Shown here: one piece after another, positions 42,855 to 56,523 of the stretch | How the letters are laid out: each line of letters starts with the position of its first letter | Numbering within the stretch: the stretch's first letter is position 1 | Source: Absidia repens | Taxonomy: Eukaryota; Mucoromycota; Mucoromycetes; Mucorales; Cunninghamellaceae | NCBI GenBank assembly: GCA_002105175.1 | Contig: MCGE01000022.1 | Span: forward strand, 62,001-126,000 | Length of the DNA: 64,000 bases | Reading direction: 5' to 3' | Translations under genes and position numbers: made by a program | The notes under the pieces: model-generated | Told to the model about the DNA's origin: nothing | The model's database searches: none | The model's input: the letters and a program-made list of their open reading frames with translations, nothing else

Positions 42855-43275
42855 TTAAGCATCGGGAGAAGCTGGCACTGGACTTGTTGAATACTGCGCT
42901 TTCCTTCCATTTGGTAACTGCATTGGATTAGTTTTACCACTGGTATTATATGTAAGCGGGGTGCTAATGGACTTGCTTTGTTGGGAGTAGTTATCGGCGA
43001 CGGTGAGATTGCTAAAGTAGACCATGGATTGGGGATGAAGACCGATTATTAAGGCATAGCCATCTCCGGTAGGTACTTTTTCAGGCACATGCATAGCGAA
43101 ATGGGTCTTATTCGCCAGAACAGTAGTTGCAAGCAGCTTCATGGCAATCATCGATTTTGGTGGAGCACGCATCAGCGCGATCTGGAGAAATTTCATTTTT
43201 GATGCCACACCTGTCCATGCCACATTTACCATTTCGTTCTTATGCTCAGTGATGTGACGTGTTGTATTTTTTTTT
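42855..43275 (-). CDS. Kre9/KNH-like (Ser-Thr-rich cell-surface family) domain, 5' end unresolved
   Basis: A reading frame ending at 42855 encodes NVAWTGVASKMKFLQIALMR, VPTGDGYALIIGLHPQSMVY and FSNLTVAD. This follows the pattern of the Ig-like Kre9/KNH domain in fungal cell-surface proteins (W near the start, Lx(I/V)xL strand, P-x-G-D-x-Y, final strand before a Ser/Thr-rich tail). The tail (SKSISTPLTYNTSGK...SPVPASPDA) is short and lacks a GPI hydrophobic end. An acceptor site (CTAATCAAATGATAG) allows an exon start at 43275, but no upstream exon with a signal peptide was found. It may be a gene fragment. Confidence 0.5.
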
Positions 43276-43979
43276 CTATCATTTGATTAGCATCATAGGC
43301 ATGGCTACAAAGACAAATAAAACTATCATGTTTGAATAGAATAATGGTAAGGATCAAAAAACAACAACAGCAACTGAAGAATATCTGTATGTTGTATAAT
43401 AATTGTTAAATATCATACAGTGGGTAACCATGATATGAATTCAACAGAAATCCAATTAACCGTTAATGGAAATCAGGTTCAAACTTCAAACGCCGACGCA
43501 TGATTTTCATTATATTATTTTCCTTTGACAAGTAGTCAAGCGACAACGATCAATTTATTATATGTCGTCTATAAATAAATAAATATGGGTATGTGTATAT
43601 GTATATATTTATTGGTAAGTACCACCGTATAAAACAATGCTGTATCATAAATATTTTTGAAGACAATAAATATATTGATATTGGGACGATAATTTTATTT
43701 GATATATAAAAAAATATAAAGTAGTAAAGAAAAAAGAATATACAATACACAAATAATGATGATAATAGTAATATAAGGGAAAGAGGTCAAAAGTATGTAT
43801 ATAAAGAATGAGAATAAACCAGAAATTACACCAAACCGCAAAATAACTAAATGGTGTAACGTATATAAAAAATGAGACTATTCACCAAAATACAACAAAC
43901 TATAAAACGATAAACTATAAAGAATGTATAGGGGAAGTGTGTATATAAAAAAAGAGGATTTTGAGTGGAGGAGAAGGAA
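43276..43979. other. Spacer downstream of the PP6 gene
   Basis: AT-rich, containing ATATAT/AATAAAT simple stretches. Next to 43979 lies the phosphatase 3' UTR. No coding frame with support. Confidence 0.5.
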
Positions 43980-45607
43980 TCAAATGAAGTATTGTCCGCC
44001 TGATGCACCGCCGCCGAGTTTTGAGTTCATACCCATACCGCCACGACCTGCAGCATAAGGAGCAAACCTGTCTTGATCAGGAACAGCATCAAAAATCTTG
44101 AATTTGCGTCCTTGCACCGAGTCTCCATTTTGTACTTCCATAATAGATGCCACATTTCCACATCGATAACAGTAATTGGGTGCCGACCATACTGTGACCA
44201 ACGCATCATCTTCAAACATGTATTTGTATCCTTCTTGTACCAATTGGTGCGCCCGTGCAATGAGTGACAGTTTGTTGATATGGTTGAACTAATACCACCC
44301 AATCCATAAAATAAAATAAAAAGTTAACATGACCAATGCTAATAAATATGTCTATGGCATTGATTTTCATTTACTTACTTCACTAGTTACTTTTCCACCA
44401 AATAGCCAGCCAGCACCTCTTGGACTAACTGCCCATGATTCGATTTCATCGGGATCTGACCACATTAAATCACAAAATGAGCCGTCATGGGGAATTTCCT
44501 GCAATCGATGAATTGTCCGAATTTGATCCAATGCCTTGATGTCAGGTGACAAACCGCCATGAACACATAGTATAGACCCGTCGATAATCTAAGTATAATA
44601 TAGGAGTTAGTAACCTCTGTAATGATACCACATCCATCTTTGTCATTCACGCAAGCCGGTCTCTCAATTTCTTACCGCTGCAAGTGTCAAGTAGTCGAAT
44701 ACGGAACAACAGTATTTCCAAACATTAGCGTTTCCATATTTTGCTTGACATTCATCTAAAAAATGAAGCAAAAAGAGGAATCTTTTTTAATTCCATTATT
44801 TTCTCATCGCATCAAACTCTTGTTAGTATACATACCGTAGAAGCCATACACTTGTGTTATTTGCCGACTTTCGTGGTTTCCTCGTAGTAATGTGATTTTG
44901 TCAGGATATCTAACTCACAAAAACGGGTTTGTTCAGTTCCAGTTCACCCCAGCTATTTTGTTTCTTACCTTGCTTTTAGTGCCATCAGTAATGTAAATGT
45001 TTCAAGACTAAAATAGCCACGATCAACAAAGTCGCCCTGATATATAAAGTGTCAGTTTGCCATTCCTGTTCTTTTGTTATACTTGGTTTTTTTAGTGACA
45101 TACCATGAAGATATAATTTGTGTCCTGCACATCACCCCCCACGCGAAACAACTCCAAAAGATCATAAAATTGACCTATTGATAATAACAATAACAACAAT
45201 AATAATAGTAATAGTAATAAAGTAGTGAGTGTCAGTATCGTTTTAAAGGAAGCCAGTATAGACTATCTCTTCTGACTCCTTGTTTTCCTCTCCTTTTTTT
45301 TCCGCCCTTATCCCTCCCTCCTCCCTACGTTTTACACCATGCTTACCGTGAATGTCACCACACACTGTCACTGGTGAATGGACAGGTTGGATGTTGGATT
45401 CTTCCATAAGTAGTTCTTTTACCTATTTTTCACAATAAAATATATGTCAGTAGATAGTAAGATGCTGTCGTCTCCATTTATACGGAGAAATAATATGATC
45501 GAGTCAAACAGTGCTGGTCTTACCATTTCACAAAGTTTCTTAATATCTTGTTCAGGAAGATATTCGCACTTGCGTACAGTTTCTAACCATTCATCAGGAG
45601 TTCCCAT
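43980..45607 (-). CDS. SIT4: Ser/Thr protein phosphatase PP6/Sit4 catalytic subunit
   Basis: PP2A-family phosphatase that works with SAPS-type regulatory subunits in G1/S progression and TOR signalling (family knowledge). Exons 45607-45524, 45422-45347, 45174-45104, 45036-44969, 44909-44836, 44755-44676, 44588-44379 and 44288-43980 give 323 residues. Metal and active-site motifs are all present: [59 protein letters not shown], and [11 protein letters not shown]. The sequence follows PP6 more closely than PP2A or PP4 ([32 protein letters not shown]). The C-terminus is Gly-rich and ends GGQYFI instead of the usual YFL, so the terminal Leu that is carboxymethylated in this family is replaced by Ile. 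Confidence 0.95.
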
Positions 45608-45816
45608 GGTGCAGTATACAGGTGATAAAAGAAAAAGAGATAAAAGGTATAGAAGGACAAAAAGGAGGGGGTTTTCAAAGAATAAAAAGATGAAGACAAT
45701 GGAGGGGAAGACAATTGAAGATAAAAAAAAAAAAAAAAAACAGAGGACACACACTTCCACACTTTCAAAAACCGGCCGAATTCAAACCCAGAAAACAGTG
45801 AATCCAAAATTTTATT

Positions 45817-47224
45817 CTAAAGTTTGTTCAATGATCCAACTCCATAATCTTGGTCCAATTTTGCTACTTCATAGGATGCAATCATAGGTGTCACTGTAAT
45901 AAAAATAGGAACAGTAATATATTAGCATTCTATTTGCTAATGGTCGCCTTCTTACCTGAAATATACTTGTTATGTAAAGCCCAAGCATCCGTGCCAGGAA
46001 CAGCATCATTGGTATTGGTCATAGATTTGATATTGGGCGCAAATTTGAAGACAGTTCTACCAGGTTCATTGCCAGATTCAGATGCCAGTCGGACTTGTTC
46101 TTCCACTGATCCTCCATTAACTCCTTCTTTGTTGTCGGTGTTGTTGGTATCTGTCAATGGTTTGAATAAACTGCCATAATAAGCTTGGTGGAATTGAGTC
46201 ACATGGACAGGGCAATCATAATCTACCAAGGGGACGTTGATATTGAATAGTCCATTGATAGGCCAATTATCCTTTTCGTAAATTTGTTGTATAACATTGG
46301 AAGCTGCCATAAGAAAAGTGGTCAAGTCGGCGTCATGGTATGAGTATGATCAAATATTATCTTACCCATCATACAAGCATTCTGTATTTCATTCATCTTG
46401 AAATCACGAGAAAAGAAAGGAAAAGACAATGCAATTGCCTTTTTCCGACACAGTGTTGCTTCCCTACAATAAAAAAGATGAGTCAAATGGAGGTACATTT
46501 CAATCACCGCTCAAAGAGTTATTACATACAATGCAGCACCGATCGTTCCGGATGACAAAGTAGAAGGCCTATTAATACACATAAGAAAAAAAAAAAAAAG
46601 AGGTAAACGACAATCAATCTATTTAGTAGTCGTGGTGGGTGACTTTTCTTACGTGGAGGTATTGCGACCGAAGTTCGGCCCACATAAAACAAAATCAAAC
46701 GAATGATCCTTGAAAATATGGTGAAGAGCAATATTGACGCAAGTAGAAGGGGTGCCACTAAGCTATAACCAATATATCAAACGTAAGCTTCCATATATAA
46801 AAATCTAAGGAAATAGAAAGGTTCTTACCAGAACAAAGTCGTTGGCCTGACGTTGGTGATATGATACTTCGTGGGAATCCCGATGATAATAACTAAGTTC
46901 AATCCGGTCCTTGATCAACATGGATTTTCCTATCCAGGACTTTTGGCTATTTGGAAGACAGACACTATAGTAGTCATAAGAACAGCATAATACGATCAGT
47001 ATTGAGTAAGGGAGATGAGATAGAGCGGGAGCGGAATGTATTTACGTGACATGCCAGCCTTTCTTTTCAAGGTGTTCTACAAATGGGAGAATAAAAGGCG
47101 ACTCTTCTTGGTTGGGAGGACCTAATAAAGTGACTTGGTGTTAGCAATATTCCTATCGAAAAGAGAATAAAAAACTTTTACCATCGTCGTTACAAATCAC
47201 TACACGGATAGGTGTTGCAGCCAT
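45817..47224 (-). CDS. SurE-like phosphatase/5'-nucleotidase
   Basis: Metal-dependent phosphatase of the SurE fold, related to the SurE half of yeast Pby1. Exons 47224-47182, 47121-47046, 46964-46829, 46762-46653, 46568-46530, 46463-46366, 46303-45956 and 45893-45817 give 308 residues. Visible: the N-terminal metal-binding motif VVICNDDGPP, then VTVCLPNSQKSWIGKSM, FDFVLCGPNFGRNTST and SSGTIGAALEA, the SurE core. A later NGLFNINVPL strand also fits. It lacks the tubulin-tyrosine-ligase half of Pby1. Its stop is 210 bp from the start codon of the PP6 gene. Substrate unknown. Confidence 0.88.
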
Positions 47225-47517
47225 GAGAAGTAAATAAAAAAAAAAGTAATGGGAAAAAGACAAAAATGTTAAACGTCGGGAGTTTAAGTGTTTGTCATAT
47301 TTTTTTTGGTGAAGGCATGGTGAAATACAGAAGATTTATTGAAAATAATAAAAAAAATATAGGCCAGTCAGTATGTGGCTAGGGTAAGTATAGATGGCAT
47401 AAAATGTATAGTAAAATAACACAAAAATAGGGAGTGCATACATGTATAAGAATTTTGAAGGTGAAGGTGGAATGGTTTGAGGGACGAATCTATAAATGAA
47501 TAATAATCTAATCTAAT

Positions 47518-48737
<1,220 letters not shown>

Positions 48738-48899
48738 TTTTCTTGCTTTAGGGTACTAAATAGTAAAAAAGGTGTAAGAGAGCGGTAAACAAATCAAGTT
48801 TCATAAAAGAATCGGAAAGTTTTTCTGATCAATTCGGAGTTACAAAATATTCATTTTATTTTTTGACGTAAATGCGTTTTACAACTAAAAACCAACAAA

Positions 48900-50701
48900 C
48901 TAAATACTATTTTCCCGTTGAGCTATTGCAAGTTTTGTCCACGAAGCCATATCTACGTTCACGGTTTGATAATGAATAATAAAAGGATGGTCCAAAAGCT
49001 TGCCATAAGAAGGTCGTTTGAGAGGATCCTTTTGTAAACTATAAAGAAATCGCGAGTCAATAATTCATTACAATGCCCTCCCCTCTCATTCTTTTTTTTT
49101 TTTTTTGTACCACTGATCAATAAAATCTTGAGCTTCTTTCGAATAACCAGACGGAAGCCGTGGAGTTGGTTCGTCAATGATAGCTTTTAGCTGATCAAAC
49201 ATATTATCAAACTTGTAAGGATATTTGCCCAAAGCCATTTCCACTAATGACAGCCCCAACGACCATACATCTGAAGCTACTGTATACCGACTTGAAGCCT
49301 TGATTCGTTCGGGCTAAGTAAAGCAATTGAATATCAATTGTAGAAAAACAAAATATAAAAAAATAGGAAGTTTTGACTTACCGACATATAGCTTTGGCAT
49401 CCTATATTTGTTTTGGCTAGGGACTTGTCCAATTGGCCGGAAACACCGAAATCACATAATTTCACTTCGCCCTTTCGGTTCATGAGCACATTGGTGGGCT
49501 TGACGTCTAAACATATCAGTATAGAATTAAACTTATTGCCCTTATTATTTCCAAACACTTCTGTCTTTTGAAACCTTACCTCGATGGATAATGGACATTT
49601 CATCTTTTAAGAATTTCAATCCTTTGACCATCTAGAAAGAAAAAAAAAAAAGAAGCATTTTGAGTTAAAAAAAAAAAGAATTTTCCATCCAGTTCTATAG
49701 GCAATTTTTTTATATACCGAAATAGCAATTTTTGCCAGGACTTGTTCGGGTACACCAGTGCCATAAAGATTATCCAATGACCCAGCATCCATGTATTCCA
49801 TACAGTAATAGACACAGGTTTCAATAAAAAATGCCCCATAGAATTCCACAATGTAATCGCTCGTGCTTTTGTGTAAAATATCCAATTCCATCAAAATTTG
49901 CTGTAACTTGGTTTCGTCCAATTCCAATCGAATTTCTTTCATTGCCATCCTGACTTTGGTGCGTTTATGATATACCTACAAATGCATCATAGTGTTGTAA
50001 AATAAGTATATTGTATGATTACGGGGCTTGTTAATTAATTCAATACATTACCCTTTGTACAGTGCCGTATTGTCCATGTCCAAGTTCTTTCTCCAATACC
50101 AAATCATCCATTCGAATAGCAAAACTATTTCCATTACTGAAATCCACACCTTCCGCATGAATAATAGCCTTTCCCCCAAAATTAAGTTTCCCTGAAGGAT
50201 CTCTATTATCGTACAAAAAAAAGGTAGCGGCAGAGTGAGTTCAAAACGACAAGAACAGCACAATGAAAATTTCACTTACACATATTTTGACAGATTTGAA
50301 AAGGGGGTTTCGGTAGGTTTGATAGAAACCCCCATTTGAGCCAGGTTGAGTTTGGGTCGAGCTCGAGTTGAAGTGACAGGTTGAGAATTCGATCGTGAAA
50401 GTCCAGGCGATCTCGGCATTGGTGAAAGAGAATCAAAGTCACTGCGTGTATGAGAGGATATAGATGACGAATGCAAAAGTGGGGCCCTTCGAGGTGGAAA
50501 AGGTAACCCGGGTCTTCTTCGATCCCCAGGAGGTCGTGGTGATGAGGTCGCTTGTGGAGGGACCGTAGGTGATGACAATGGATGAGCCGATGATGCCAAG
50601 GTTCCTCCTGCTATTTTGGGTGAGATCGGATTCTGTGTGGGTGATGGTGATAGATCCGGGTTTATAGAAACCGCTGTCATTCCGTTTGTTATATGATCCA
50701 T
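48900..50701 (-). CDS. PBS2: MAP kinase kinase, Pbs2-like (HOG pathway)
   Basis: Dual-specificity kinase that activates a Hog1-type MAPK under osmotic and other stress (family knowledge). Exons 50701-50280, 50202-50052, 49975-49718, 49631-49580, 49506-49382, 49313-49111 and 49038-48900 give 449 residues. The N-terminus is Ser/Pro/Arg-rich. The kinase domain has [16 protein letters not shown] (Gly loop), [20 protein letters not shown] (catalytic Lys), [34 protein letters not shown] with the S-x-A-K-T phosphorylation sites, and MSPERI. These match Pbs2 rather than Ste7 or Mkk1. Start choice: ATG 50701. An ATG at 50803 would add 34 residues including a Phe run from a T tract, which looks like untranslated or intron sequence. 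A further 5' exon cannot be excluded. Confidence 0.9.
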
Positions 50702-50803
50702 ATGAGCTATGTATGAATTGAGATCGGTGATAGACTGCCTCCCAAAAATATTATATACAAAGAAAGGAAGAAAAAAAAAAAAAAAAAACTTCGAGAAAAG
50801 CAT

Positions 50804-51529
50804 TTTGCTTTGAAATGAATTGAATCACCGATCGTTTTTAATTCGCAAACCACCAATTTAAATGGCTATTTGACAAATTCAAAAGCACTTCAACCCGCCA
50901 TCCAATGATGCAAAACCATCGGATGAAAGGGGCGGAGGGGTGTTTTCCATGTAAAACAAAATTGAGAAAGAATTCTCAAGCTATCAAGCTTAAGGACTGT
51001 GTGTGTAACAGTGGAGGTTGTCATGATCAATAAAAGGAGTTGTTAAGATCTGCGATGACATGGAAATTTCACCCTGTGCATGGATGTACTACTGTATATC
51101 GTCTGGCTTTTTAGAACCCAGGTTAGTAGCGGTACTACACATTAACTCTGAATAAGTCCATAAACTGAGAATGATACATTTGACAATGGTAAGTACCTCC
51201 TTCAAAGCGTGTTTAATCGAATCTTTTATTTAATGGTTCATATAATAATAAAATTTTTGGTTTACAATGATTTGCCGTGACCACCTTCCGAAAAGAAAAT
51301 TTCCCGAAAAAGAAATTCATGCTATTTCGAAAAGAAGTTATCTGATCTCTCCTCATTACTGTAAATCCAATCCAGTGCTTGGTTTTCATTCACCTTATGG
51401 TCTCGCCAGGGATCTGATAGCGGGGTAGCTTTAGTGGGAGTAATTTATAAAGCAGGTATGTGATAGGGCACTGACAAAATAACTAGAGCAACGACTATGC
51501 TCATTATGTCATTGGTCAGAGGAGGGGGT
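50804..51529. other. Spacer upstream of the MAPKK gene
   Basis: Moderately AT-rich. The portion next to 50804 should hold the MAPKK promoter. No ORF, RNA gene or recognised repeat before DR1 copy 5. Confidence 0.45.
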
Positions 51530-52150
51530 ATAAAAAGACATATTTTATTTGAAGGAATATGGTAGTACTAAACTAATAGCGTGAGACTCATTGTGGCAAT
51601 GGTCCTAATGAGGGTAGTATAAGGTACATTAGCTAGGAGGTTTGAAAAAAGCTCAACACTAATTTAAAGGTGCAGCTATAAAAAAGATCTAATATGACTG
51701 CGAAAGCCATGGGAAATACTAAAGGGACAGCCGGTATTGAAACACAACATCGGTCTACCCTTAATCAACAGAGGGGTGGTAGCAAAAAAAAGAGATCTAT
51801 TGCACAAGGCATGAGAGAGACTAATGGGGCATATTTCAATGAAGCATGTAAAAACAACAGATATATTTTATTTAGTTGTAAATACAAACTATGGAAAACT
51901 GAAACTAAACTAAGCTAATGGAGGCTTCCAAAAAGTAAATCAATGGTGCCCTCAGATCCTAGATCCAAAATGAAAGAGGTTCCCCCATGCAACTTGTAAT
52001 TCCTGAGCTGAAAATTTTTCTAAACTAGTCCTGACACTAATCTAAGATCAGTATATTCTGAAAGAAGTTGATTGATGAAGAAGAAAAAAATAAAAAACGC
52101 GCGAAAATATATATTCACGTGGGCGGGATTTGAAATCGTTTTTTTAATTA
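51530..52150 (+). repeat. Dispersed repeat DR1, copy 5
   Basis: Full-length partner of copy 2. GAATATGGTAGTACTA is at the left, then AAGAGATCTATTGCACAAGG and CATGAGAGAGACTAATGGGG. The core follows (ATATATTTTATTTAGTTGTA; CAGATCCTAGATCCAAAATG), with CTGAGCTGAAAA and then TATTCACGTGGGCGGGATTT at about 52113-52132. A short frame at 51694-51918 lies inside the repeat and is not a gene. Confidence 0.65.
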
Positions 52151-52760
52151 TGTGAGAGAAACTCTCTAACAACTATCAACGTCATGCATCATAACTACTA
52201 TGTTGGTTAATTTCTCACGATGGAAACCGTTACCATTCAAAAATGGTTCCCTTTTTGTTTCAAATCAGTCAATATTGGCAGCTTTGTGGCTCCGTCTTCG
52301 TTTTAAAGTAATTACCTCCATTCCAAATTTAGCAGTATGGCACTCCTATTCTAATGATGACTTTGAGCCCAACGTAGAGCAACTCGGACTGGTTTATTCA
52401 CTACCATTCTCTATATAATAGCTTACAGTCTCTGATTAGAATACATACATAATTATTCTGTCACTAATAAACTGGATGTTAATACTATAGTACAGTACAG
52501 TACCGTAATAATATCATGACTCATAATAGATGTAAATGATGGAAGAGTAAAAAAAAAAAAAAAAAGATAAAACGAATAGATAAATTTGGTTTTATTAGGT
52601 AATGCATTAAACTGATAATTGTATGCCAAATGAAGGGGACTATATTTTTCAGAAAAAGTTATTCACCCGGAAATTTCGACTAAATATTTGAAGGTGGCTG
52701 GCGACATAAGTAGATGCTAAAGTTATGTGTGTGGAGTATGAATGTTGGCTCAATCCATCA

Positions 52761-52798
<38 letters not shown>

Positions 52799-53235
52799 AC
52801 ATATACCTGTTAGAAGACAATGGTTGGGCTCCACTAGAGTGCGACGTAAGTTTCTGATCCCAATCCTATTTTGTTTTTTTCAATATCCCCCCCCAATTAA
52901 TGCAGCGTTAATTATGACGGTTGCACTGCAAGGAACCGCTCATCAAAGTGTGTATTAATGAATCCGACTATCCTTATCCCGTCAAAAACACAGCTCATAA
53001 AAAAAAGTACCCCTGGCACACAGTAAATTGAAGATTTCCTAAAGCTCCAGTCAAGTATAGGGGGTATATAATACTAAAACCATCAGTTTGTATAAAGATT
53101 ATATAATTTCAAAACCCATCGCAAAGTTTATTTGACTTTTGATAACAGCAAAAAACAACAACAAAGTATCAAAATACTAAACAAAATTAAAAAGAAAAGC
53201 TAAACTAAATGAAGAGGGCACAAAACGATTCATCG
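52151..53235. other. Spacer downstream of the Osh gene
   Basis: Contains an A17 run near 52548, a T35 run near 52761-52795, and a weak DR2-like piece (CAATGGTTGGGCTCCACTAG, about 52818). The end adjoining 53235 is the 3' UTR of the Osh gene. No supported coding frame. Confidence 0.5.
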
Positions 53236-55009
53236 TCAGAGAGTAACAGTCATTGGGGTGGCAGTATTTGGTGCAGCACTTGGATCTTTGAGATGTTGTA
53301 TAGTAGGCGCTTCTTCCATAGAAAAAAATGATTTGAGCTTAGCTTCTGCATCTGCGGGGTCGTCTGTATTGATCCTATACAGAAAAACGAGAATAACATT
53401 ATCATCAAGCAACTTTTTTCATTTTCACGTGTAATTAAATTTTCTACTTACGAGCTATGGCCTTTGAAACCAAAAGTTTCATCATTACCATCATCGCCAT
53501 CACTTTTGTTCTTAACAAAGTAGCGCGGTATCCATTCCATACCTGCATCATGTCGTTCTTTTACTTTTCGTCGTTGTTCATCCTCAATATTGGTTTTGTA
53601 TTTTGCAGCTTCATGCATATCGTTGTTTTTGATAGCTAGTGTGACATTACTCCAAAGACGTCTTGATTCCATAGGATCTTGTTTTGATTCAGGTTGCACT
53701 AGTTTGGAGGAAACGCCGCATAAAGAAGCATCAAATAGCAAAGATTTGGTATCATGCTAATGTTTTTTTTTGTTTTTTTTTTTTTTTTTCAAAAAAAAGG
53801 TCGTGAGTCTTTCAATTTCATATGATGATGATTTTTGATCGATTTACTTACTTTGTTTGATGATTTGATATAAATTTGACCTGACCATTGGCCACAAATT
53901 TCATAAAGACATTTATTGCTTGATTCTTTCTTGATTTTTCCAATCACAGAATTGTATTCGCCAGAGAAGAAGCCCTGATTAAAGCAAGAAGCGTAGTATT
54001 AATGCATCTTTTTCGTCCTTTTCTATATCCTTTTACATTTTTTTACCTTTGTTTTAAAATCCAGGTCACAAACTAAATCATTTTCAATACAGCGTATAGT
54101 GCACTTGTCGCCTAGTTCCATCACCATTTTACCAACTAGACGGAAAAAGCAAAAACGATGAATAACAGCAATTATCCTTCCCCGCTTTTTTTATATATAC
54201 TTTACAGACTTACATAATATTCCTTTTGCGTAAACATTTGGCATCGTAATATCATAGCGTTCATTACAATGGTGAGTAAATATAATATGAGAATCGCCTT
54301 CCATGATGCTTGCCGCGCTATTTCCGAGAAATTTGGCCTTTGGGCAGATTTCGCCTTGAATGTAAATACCGCTTTCAGGATTGGCAAAGTAATAGGCACT
54401 TTTTGGAGGATGGTGGGAAACTTGTTCAGCAATATAATAACCATTGGTATTGTTTTCATATTTCCAACGACATTTGAAGACTTCACCTAGCACCGGATTG
54501 TATGGTTTCTTGACACCCTTATATACATAGATATAGAATAAATTTGTTAGCTTTCATTTCCTCGTGGTAAATTTGATTTCATGTGCAGTTATTTTGTATT
54601 CAGTTTTCCATGTATTACCTTGGGTTTAATATGCCACCCAGATAAAAAGTAATGGACCACGCCAATAAAACGGTCCAAAGAATCAGATTTTGTGCTGGCA
54701 CTAAAATGAAAAAAAAAGAAGAATCGGGTGAGTAACCGTTTCTCTGATAAGCACAACTTATTTTACTTACTTTAAAAGAAGTTCAGGATGACTCATAAAG
54801 TCAGTGATCCTTTCCAGCATACTTCTTGGTTCCAATACGAAAGTAGGTAGTGTGACACGATGAAGATCCATTTCTTTTCGTAGTTGGCTGATGATTCCAA
54901 GTAAGATGCTTTTTGAACTATCTTCCAAGATCTCCGTACAATTGGGATCCGAGTCAGATGCAGCTGGCGAAATGGGGTGTAAAACTTTGTTTTTATCCTT
55001 GCGAAACAT
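53236..55009 (-). CDS. Oxysterol-binding protein-related protein (Osh family, short form)
   Basis: Lipid-transfer protein that exchanges sterol or phosphatidylserine against PI4P at membrane contacts. Exons 55009-54771, 54700-54619, 54517-54214, 54135-54047, 53974-53852, 53756-53452 and 53374-53236 give 426 residues. This length lacks PH and ankyrin domains, as in yeast Osh4-Osh7. Visible: LHRVTLPTFVLEPRSMLERI, the lid/sterol-entry region and closest to the Osh6/7 pattern; GVKKPYNPVLGEVFKCRW; and the family signature EQVSHHPPKSAYYF with the two PI4P-binding His. NDMHEAAKYKTNIEDEQR RK is followed by WIPRYF near the C-terminus. Lipid specificity cannot be fixed from sequence alone. Confidence 0.93.
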
Positions 55010-55728
55010 TGAGATATACGTTCAGAAAAGTTGAGAGCAAAGCAAAAAGAAGAAGGAAGAAGGAGAAGAAACAGGGCATACCGAGATTTTTTTATGGTGA
55101 TGATTTAAATTCCGCTTTATGCCTTTTTTCTATTCTTTCAATGAAAACTGATCACTGGATGATCAACACTTTCTTGACTCCTTTTTCGCTTTGTTTTTTT
55201 TTTAATTTTTTTTTTTTTTTGTGAGATGTTTTTTTTATAATGACCAAAAAAAAAAAGCACAAAATAATACTAATCAATACTTAATATGTTAATTATCGTT
55301 ACTACATACGTGATGCATACGTGATATGATCTCTATCCTTTTTTTTTTTTATATGCCATTCCAAGAATGATATTAAAACACCGCCGGAAATCTGGCTCCG
55401 GCCATTTTTTTTCTTTGAAATTGAGGAACCAACCTCCGAACTAGTTTGTCACTTTCCTCCTCTCTTTACAGGTAAAAAAATAGAACTGATTAATGTGAAT
55501 CATCCCATATATGCATCCATCCATCCATCCATCTATTTTATCAATCAACAAATAAAGCGATTCATTCACCACGAATACAGCCATTATACGAAAAATTACT
55601 ACAGCAACAACGACAGCAACGGGATGATGACCGAATGTGCATAGGACATGTTGGATGGTGGATGGCTTGCATGGATGAAGGTAGATTGATTAGCAATTTA
55701 CTAATTCTCTCGTCTTTTTCTTTGTAGC
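55010..55728. promoter_or_regulatory. Divergent promoter region, Osh gene and RPS5
   Basis: 718 bp between divergent start codons. Has T runs near 55200-55220 and 55340, an ATCCATCCATCC microrepeat (about 55515-55530) and a likely 5' UTR intron of RPS5. That intron would be 55681-55727: GTAGAT donor, TTACTAATTCT branch, and TTTGTAG acceptor ending two bases before the ATG. 5' UTR introns are common in fungal ribosomal protein genes; this one is inferred. Confidence 0.45.
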
Positions 55729-56467
55729 ATGGTTTCTTTGAATTTGCCCGCTGACGTTTTGGCCAGCGCTGACGGAACTCGCAAGCTTTTCAACAAGTGG
55801 TCTTACGAAGATGTTGAAGTCAAGGATATCTCCCTCCAAGATTACATCTCTGTCCGTCAACATGTTTACTTGCCCCACACTGCTGGTCGTTTCGCTGCCA
55901 AGCGTTTCCGTAAGGCTCAAGTAAGTTTTACACACACACATATGTATATGTGTGTGTGTGTGTGTGCGTGTATGACTACAGGAAAATTGACTTTTTTTTT
56001 TTAATAGTGCCCTATCGTTGAACGTTTGACCAACTCCCTCATGATGCACGGCCGCAACAACGGTAAGAAGTTATTGGCTGCTCGTATTGTCCAACACGCT
56101 TTTGAAATCATCAACTTGTTGACCGACCAAAACCCTGTGCAAATCTTGGTGGATGCCATCATCAACACTGGTCCCCGTGAAGACTCCACCCGTATTGGTT
56201 CTCAAGGTACTGTACGTCGTCAGGCCGTCGATGTGTCCCCTCTCCGCCGTGTCAACCAATCCATCGCTCTCATCACCACTGGTACTCGTGAAGCTGCTTT
56301 CCGTAACGTCAAGACCATTGCTGAATGTCTCGCTGATGAATTGATCAACGCCGCCAAGGGCTCCTCCAACTCTTACGCCATCAAGAAGAAGGACGAACTC
56401 GAACGTGTCGCCAAATGTAAGTACTAAGGAATGATAGGGACAATGGATGGAGACTCAGTTGACTAAT

Positions 56468-56512
<45 letters not shown>

Positions 56513-56523
56513 CCAACCGATAA
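55729..56523 (+). CDS. RPS5: 40S ribosomal protein S5 (uS7)
   Basis: Small-subunit head protein near the mRNA exit and E site. Exons 55729-55920, 56008-56416 and 56513-56523 give 203 residues. Visible: [77 protein letters not shown] and the C-terminus ELERVAKSNR, all standard for uS7. Codon use is strongly biased. The last coding exon is 11 nt and follows a T40 run ending at the AG acceptor. A microsatellite of (AC)n/(GT)n type lies in intron 1 (about 55930-55970). Confidence 0.98.

Noticed and set aside
50702..50803. Upstream ATG extending the MAPKK by 34 residues
   Set aside because: The extension contains a Phe run from a T tract and ends just before a pyrimidine-rich AG; ATG 50701 is simpler. 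A spliced upstream exon is still possible.
51694..51918. 74-codon frame inside DR1 copy 5
   Set aside because: Not conserved as a frame in DR1 copy 2, which has indels at the same place.
55690..56049. Minus-strand frames over RPS5 exons
   Set aside because: Shadows of RPS5 codon bias and of the intronic (AC)n repeat.
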